A DNA stretch of 64,000 nt from Gerris lacustris (Eukaryota > Arthropoda > Insecta > Hemiptera > Gerridae). Location of the stretch: contig OX578286.1 in the NCBI GenBank assembly GCA_951217055.1, forward strand, positions 29,332,720-29,396,719, read 5' to 3'. The notes below the pieces were generated by a model that did no database searches, was not told the DNA's origin, and worked only from the letters and a program-made list of their open reading frames with translations. Below, piece after piece: positions 57,941-64,000 of this stretch. Made by a program: the position numbers and the translations under genes. The first letter of the stretch is position 1, and every line of letters starts with the position of its first letter.

Positions 57941-58987
57941 CAGGGTGGACCAAAAGTCCCCCCCCCCCTCTTAACTTTTTTACGGTTTGAGATAAATTAA
58001 TGAAACTTGGTCCCCCAAAGGGCAACCACCCACTTTTCCCCTAGGCCACTCAACTTCAAAATTTCAAATTGGAGCGTATATTTCTGATGGCATATTTGGA
58101 TTCTACGGTGAAAAATAATTAACTTTTACTTAAAACTATTTTTTCTATCTCCAATATTTTGCTCCCTACAGGGGGACAAAGATAGCAGAATACCCCTTCC
58201 GAAATAGTAAAAAAAAAAAACACTTAGATTGTTATAAAATCTAAATGGTTTGAAATAAAGAAATGGAACTTGGGGCATCTGTACCATGTAAAGGGAAGTG
58301 TGTATTAATCCACTCGCGTACTAGGGTCAACCACTATTTTTCCCCCAGGCGCTGAAATCTACCATTTTTATTCCTTTGCCTATAGGGGTCAAATATTAGA
58401 GATAGAAAAAAAAGTTAGAAATATATATATTTTTTTTTTTTTTCGCCGTAGAATCTAAATCTACTATCAATAGTATGCACTCCAGGTTAAAATTTTGAAG
58501 TTAGGTGGCCTAGGGGCAAAATTAATGGTTGCCCCTACTGCGCGATTGCGTGAAAACAAACTACCCTTTACATGGTACGGATCTCCTAAGTTTCATTAAT
58601 TTATCTCCTAAGTTTCATTAATTTATCTCTAATCTTTAGATTTTATTTAATCTCTTTAGATTTTACAACGTATTATCGGAAGGGTTATTTTTCTATCTTT
58701 GCCCCCCTGTAGGGGGCAAAATATTGGAAATAGAAAAAAACGTTACAAGTAAAAGTTTATTATTTTTCACCGTAGAATCTAAATATGCTATCAAAAATAT
58801 ACACTCCAATTTGAAATATTTAAGTTAGGTGGCCTGGGGGCAAAGTAGGTGGTTGCCCCTTGGGGGCAATTGCATGAAAGCAAACTTCCCTTTGCATGGT
58901 AGAGATTTGAGATTTCCCAAGTTTCGTTAATTTATCTCAAACTAATCAGAAGTTAAGAGGGGGGGGGGAGACTTTTGGATCACCCTG
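57941..58987. mobile_element. 1,047-bp inverted-terminus element with CAGGGTG ends
   Basis: Left CAGGGTGGACCAAAAGTCCC and right (…gacttttggatcaccctg) are inverted. The similarity continues through 'ctcttaact', 'gagataaattaatgaaactt', 'ggcaaccac', and 'attctacggtgaaaaataat' on both sides, giving arms of several hundred bases. It splits sequence that is continuous at 53980-54070, revealing a TA target (right copy now TG). No coding is present. Confidence 0.8.
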
Positions 58988-59709
58988 TGCATTTTATTAT
59001 TAATAATATATTATCCACTGTGTGTCACTTCAATACCATGTTACTGTTAACAGTGAAAAACTAATATGAAATCTTCAGATTCAGTTAGAAACCTGTTATC
59101 AGTTATTACAAATTATTTGTGTGAAGACCTAGTGTTTCCTCCCCCTCCCCCTTTTCAAAATGATGACGAACTTGATATTTATTGTGTGGGGTAAATCTGC
59201 ATAATATGCCCCACCTATTTCTAAACATCCGTTTAATTCGTTTTTTTTTTTCATATTGTCCTTTTTACAGTACAAAACATCCCGACTTGTACTTGCCAGC
59301 AATCTACTAAAAGGGTTTCTTCGATCATAAAAATTCATATTTCCCAACACTTTTCACTAAAATATGTATAAAAAGTTGGATTTAAGAGGAACAAGTACAT
59401 TATCCTTTAGCAGCTTAGGCATGGACTTATTTAGTAATTCCGTGGGTAAAATGGTCGCCATTTTGGACACACGATATATATTTGTAATCTACATTTCAAT
59501 ACCTTTTATATGCTCCAAGATGCGACGGATGGACGGATGATCTACCAAATGCATAAGGGTTTCTAGGATGACCTCAAAACCCCAAAAATCTTATTTGTTT
59601 AACTTCTTTTTTTTTAATTTTAGGGAAAATGATGGAAGGTTATGTTTAGTTTAGGTTAAGTTTATTCCTTTTTGTCCTAACCTAACCCTAACCTTCCATC
59701 ATTACCCTA
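58988..59709. other. Right part of the interrupted repeat and short foldback
   Basis: 58988-59065 continues the interior shared with 53995-54075 ('tgtgtgtcact', 'taccatgttactgt', 'aacagtgaaaaactaat'). At 59622-59707 a stem reads 'agggaaaatgatggaaggtt' against 'aaccttccatcattaccct', directly left of the array. Confidence 0.6.
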
Positions 59710-62700
59710 TAGAGATGATTAGTAATGACGTCACAAGATGGCGTAAGCTTTAGATAATTTATTCGATTCGGTTTGTTATGTTCCTTGTCCTTATCACCTG
59801 TTATCAATCCCATGTAAAATGAATGGGAGAATTTTCTCAATTTCCTAAATAATTAATTATTAAATTATTATTGATTTATAAGACTTTTCAACCTTTGAAC
59901 GTTATTATACTAAGTCTATTTTAACAATGTAAGATAAGAAAACATTAAAAATGGCAGTTCTAGTGGTTTAAAAAAGTATTATTGTGAGTGTGTTTTATTG
60001 TGTTGATACTTTCCGGGTCCGTTCTTATTTATTGTTTATTTTTTAAATCGTTTTTCTATTTTAGTTTGTATATTATGTCTTCCACCTTCTCGAGCGTTAT
60101 GAAAATTTCATATATACTTCATTTTTTTCGGAGGACAAAGCTATTCTTCGTAAAAGTATGTCAGAGTACTTAAGTAATATTAATTTAATGTATTAAATTA
60201 GTTTTTTAATCAAAATTTTAAACAAGTATACATGCGAGGGACTCATATCTTATATTATAATACTCGTTAATATAGATAACAAAAAATACACAAATAATAA
60301 TAGTAATAACAGTCTGCTCTTTGTCTCGTTATCAACGTCTTTTTCCTAGGCTTGTCAGTGATCTATTGTATAATATATCATTATGTTCCAACATCGGTTA
60401 AATATAATGCACATTGTAAGTAACCAGAAACAAAATATTTTTAGCTATTAATAATCTTTTATTACCTGCCAGATTAAGTATCACTATCTTTCTACAAGTC
60501 CTGTACCCTGAGTATACTTCATTGAGTTTCAAAACTTGAGGAAAATTCATTTTCGGACACACAATATGAACACGAACACACCCTGTGAATTTTTATGGCA
60601 ACAGGAAATACAAAAAATCAAGTATAAAGATTATTAACTCAAATAGCTTTTTCGATGATATGACCCTTCACACAAATACTCATTTTAAATAACTGAAACG
60701 AAAGTTTTTAATGTTTTCTTTGTTACACTCGTTAAAAAAGACTTGGTACAACAATGTTCAAAGGGTGAAAACTCTTATAAATCAATAATAATTTAATAAT
60801 TAATTATTTAAAAAGTTGAGAAAATTCTCCCATTCATTTTACATGGGTTTGATAAGAGGTGATAAGACAAAGGAACCTAACAAACTGAGTTAAATTTTCG
60901 AAAGCTTTTGTGACGTCACACTAATCATCTCTATAGAGATGATTAGTGTGACGTCACGAAAGCTTTCGAAAATTTAACTCAGTGTTTGTTATGTTCCTTT
61001 TTCTTATCACCTCTTATCAAACCCATGTAAAATGAATGGGAGAATTTTCTCAACTTTTTAAATAATTAATTATTAAATTATTATTGATTTATAAGAGTTT
61101 TCACCCTTTGAACATTATTGTACCAAGTCTTTTTTAACGAGTGTAACAAAGAAAACATTAAAAACTTTCGTTTCAGTTATTTAAAATGAGTATTTGTGTG
61201 AAGGGTCATATCATGGAAAAAACTATTTGAGTTATTAATCTTTATACTTGATTTTTTGTATTTCCTGGTGCCATAAAAATTCACAGGGTGTGTTCGTGTT
61301 CATATTGTGTGTCCGAAAATAAATTTTCCTCAAGTTTTGAAACTCAATGAAGTATACTCAGGATACAGGACTTGTAGAAAGATAGTGATACTTAATCTGC
61401 CAGGTAATAAAAGATTATTTGCTAATAATATTTTGTTCCTGGTTACTTACAATGTGCATTATATTTCTCTGATGTTGGAACATAATATCTACTGTAAAAT
61501 AGATCAGTGATCAGCCTAGGAAAAAGACGTTGATGACGAGACAAAGACCAGACTGTTTTATTTATTTATTTATTTGTTTATTTATAATAACGAGTATGAT
61601 AATTTAAGATATGAGTGCGTCGCATGTATACTTGTTTAAAATTTTGATTAAAAACTAATTTAATACATTAATTTAATATTACTTAATTACTCTGACATAC
61701 TTTTACAAAGAATAGCTTTGTCCTCCGAAAAAATTAAGTATAGATGAAATTTTCATAACGCGCGAGGACGTGGAAGACATAATATACAAACTAAAATAGA
61801 AAAACCATTTAAAAAATAAACAATAAATAAGAACGGACCCGAACGGTATCAATACATAAAACACACTCACAAAATACTTATTTTAAACCACTAGAAAGGC
61901 AATTTTTAATGTTTTCTTATCTTACATTGTTAAAATAGACTTAGTATAATAACGTTCAAAGGTTGAAAAGTCTTATAAATTAATAATAATTTAATAATTA
62001 ATTATTTAAAAAGTTAAGAAAATTCTCCCATTCATTTTACATGGGATTGATAACAAATGATAAGGAAAAGGAACACAACAAACCAAATCGAATAAATTAT
62101 CGAAAGCTTACGCCATCTTGTGACGTCATTACTAATCATCTCTATAGTCTATAGAGATGATTAGTAATGACGTCACAAGATGGCGTAAGCTTTCGATAAT
62201 TTATTCGATTCGGTTTGTTATGTTTCTTCTCCTTATCACCTGTTATCATTCCCGTGTAAAATGAATGGCAGAATTTTCTCAACTTTTTAAATAATTAATT
62301 ATTAAATTATTATTAATTTATAAGACTTTTCAACCTTTGAACATTATTATAATAAGTCTATTATAACAATGTAAGATAAGAAAACATTAAAAAATTGCCG
62401 TTCTAGTGGTTTACAAAAGTAATATTGTGAGTGTGTTTTATTGTGGTAATACCGTCCGGGTCCGTTCTTATTTATTGTTTATTTTTTAAATCGTTTTTCT
62501 ATTTTAGTTTGTATATTATGTCTTCCACCTTCTCGAGCGTTATGAAAATTTCATCTATACTTCATTTTTTTCGGAGGACAAAGCTATTCTATATAATATA
62601 TATAAAAGTATGTCAGAGTACTTAAGTAATATTAAATGAATGTATTAAATTAGTTTTTTAATCAAAATTTTAAACAAGTATACATGCGAGGCACTCATAT

Positions 62701-64000
62701 CTTATATTATTATACTCGTTAATATAGATAACAAAAAATACACAAATAATAATAGTAATTACAGTCTGCTCTTTGTCTCGTCATCGACGTCTTTTTCCTA
62801 TGCTGATCAGTGATCTATTGTATAGTATATAATTATGTTCCAACATCGGTTAAATATAATGCACATTGTCAGTAACCAGGAACAAAATATTATTAGCAAA
62901 TAATCTTTTATTACCTGGCAGATTAAGTATCACTATATTTCTACAAGTCCTGTACCCTGAGTATACTTCAATTGATTTTCAAAACTTGAGGAACATTTAT
63001 TTTCGGACACACAATATGAACACGAACACACCCTGTGAATTTTTATGGCAACAGGAAATACAAAAAATCAAGTATAAAGATTAATAACGCAAATAGCTTT
63101 TTCGATGTTATGACCCTTCACACAAATACTCATTTTAAATAACTGAAACGAATGTTTTTAATGTTTTCTTTGTTACACTCGTTAAAAAAGACTTGGTACA
63201 ACAATGTTCAAAGGGTGAAAACTCTTATAAATCAATAATAATTTAATAATTAATTATTTAAAAAGTTGAGAAAATTCTCCCATTCATTTTACATGGGTTT
63301 GATAAGAGGTGATAAGAAAAAGGAACATAACAAACACTGAGTTAAATTTTCGAAAGCTTTTGTGACGCACACTAATCATCTCAATAGAGATGATTAGTAA
63401 TGACGTCACAAGATGGCGTAAGCTTTCGATTATTTATTCAATTCGGTTTGTTATGTTTCTTTTCCTTATCACCTGTTATCAATCCCGTGTAAAATGAATG
63501 GCAGAATTTTCTCAACTTTTTAAATAATGAATTATTAAATTATTATTAATTTATAAGACTTTTCAACCTTTGAACGTTATTATACTACGTCTATTTTAAC
63601 AATGTAAGATAAGAAAACATTAAAAAATTGCCGTTCTAGTGGTTTAAAAAAGTATTATTGTGAGTGTGTTTTATTGTGGTGATACCGTTCGGGTCCGTTC
63701 TTATTTATTGTTTATTTTTTAAATCGTTTTTCACTTTTTAGTTTGTATATTATGTCTTCCACCTTCTCGAGCGTTATGCAAATTTCATCTATACTTCATT
63801 TTTTTTTGGAGGACAAAGCTATTCTTCGTAAAAGTATGTCAGAGTACTTAAGTAATATTAAATTAATGTATTAAATTAGTTTTTTAATCAAAATTTTAAA
63901 CAAGTATACATGCGAGGCACTCATATCTTATATTATTATACTCGTTAATATAGATAACAAAAAATACACACATAATAATAGTAATAACAGTCTGCTCTTT
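59710..64000. repeat. Array of four 1.22-kb units in mixed orientation
   Basis: Units lie at 59710-60933 (forward), 60934-62146 (reverse), about 62150-63384 (forward) and 63385 to beyond the window (forward). Each unit has inverted ends, TATAGAGATGATTAGT followed by a TGACGTCA octamer. Subterminal inverted similarity extends about 250-300 bases ('cacctgttatcaatcccatg', 'tttaataattaattattaaa', 'cctttgaac'). Left and right ends can be told apart by 'caagatggcgtaagc' and 'cgaaagcttttgtgacg'. Junctions are palindromes centred at 60933/60934, about 62148 and 63384. The small frames starting MSSTFSSVMK or MCFIV recur because the units repeat. No known domain is seen. Confidence 0.9.

Noticed and set aside
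59678..59696. Telomere-like cctaacctaaccctaacc
   Set aside because: Only about three degenerate TTAGG-type units occur, and they form one arm of a short stem with the sequence at 59630-59665; too short to call telomeric.

Overview
The window is nuclear DNA of an arthropod, most likely an insect with a large AT-rich genome. The evidence is one gene split into many short exons with GT-AG introns and an insect-type aldehyde oxidase protein, set in dense transposon relics, tRNA- and 5S-derived sequences, microsatellites and minisatellites. There is no bacterial gene organisation. The order or species cannot be fixed from the sequence alone.

Layout. Bases 1-18148 hold no host gene I can support. 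They carry a large foldback element (about 1440-5190) interrupted by a LINE relic, pyrimidine-rich and TA repeats, a tRNA-Leu-like SINE with an internal 103-bp tandem array (10162-11130), inverted and direct repeats at 13.06-13.9 kb, and 9-bp and 21-bp satellites. From 18149 to 56829 the plus strand carries 16 consecutive exons of a molybdo-flavoenzyme of the xanthine dehydrogenase/aldehyde oxidase family. All junctions are phase-consistent and add up to 2,524 coding bases, about 841 residues. They cover both [2Fe-2S] clusters, the linker, the FAD domain and the first part of the molybdenum domain. The start-codon exon (upstream) and the last roughly 430-500 residues (downstream) were not found. 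The lack of an XDH-type NAD motif and an Asn where XDH has its active-site Glu favour aldehyde oxidase.

The introns are a fossil record of mobile elements. Intron 1 holds a three-layer nest: a TAGTCCAGGA-ended foldback, a SINE and a hAT-like MITE, with target duplications at each layer. Intron 5 (9.35 kb) holds a 2.97-kb element with about 500-bp inverted termini and the same end motif as the intron 1 foldback, broken remnants of cysteine-rich (CXC/tesmin-like) coding sequence, a second SINE copy and two minisatellites. Intron 7 carries an antisense LINE relic that runs up to the exon 8 acceptor. Intron 14 holds a hAT-like element with perfect 8-bp target duplications. Downstream of the last exon are a 1.05-kb inverted-terminus element and, from 59710 to the window end, an array of four about 1.22-kb units in mixed orientation. 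Its junctions are palindromes and its unit ends carry TGACGTCA.

Only the aldehyde oxidase is interpretable as a functioning gene. Most other open frames are read-throughs of tandem repeats or broken transposon coding sequence.
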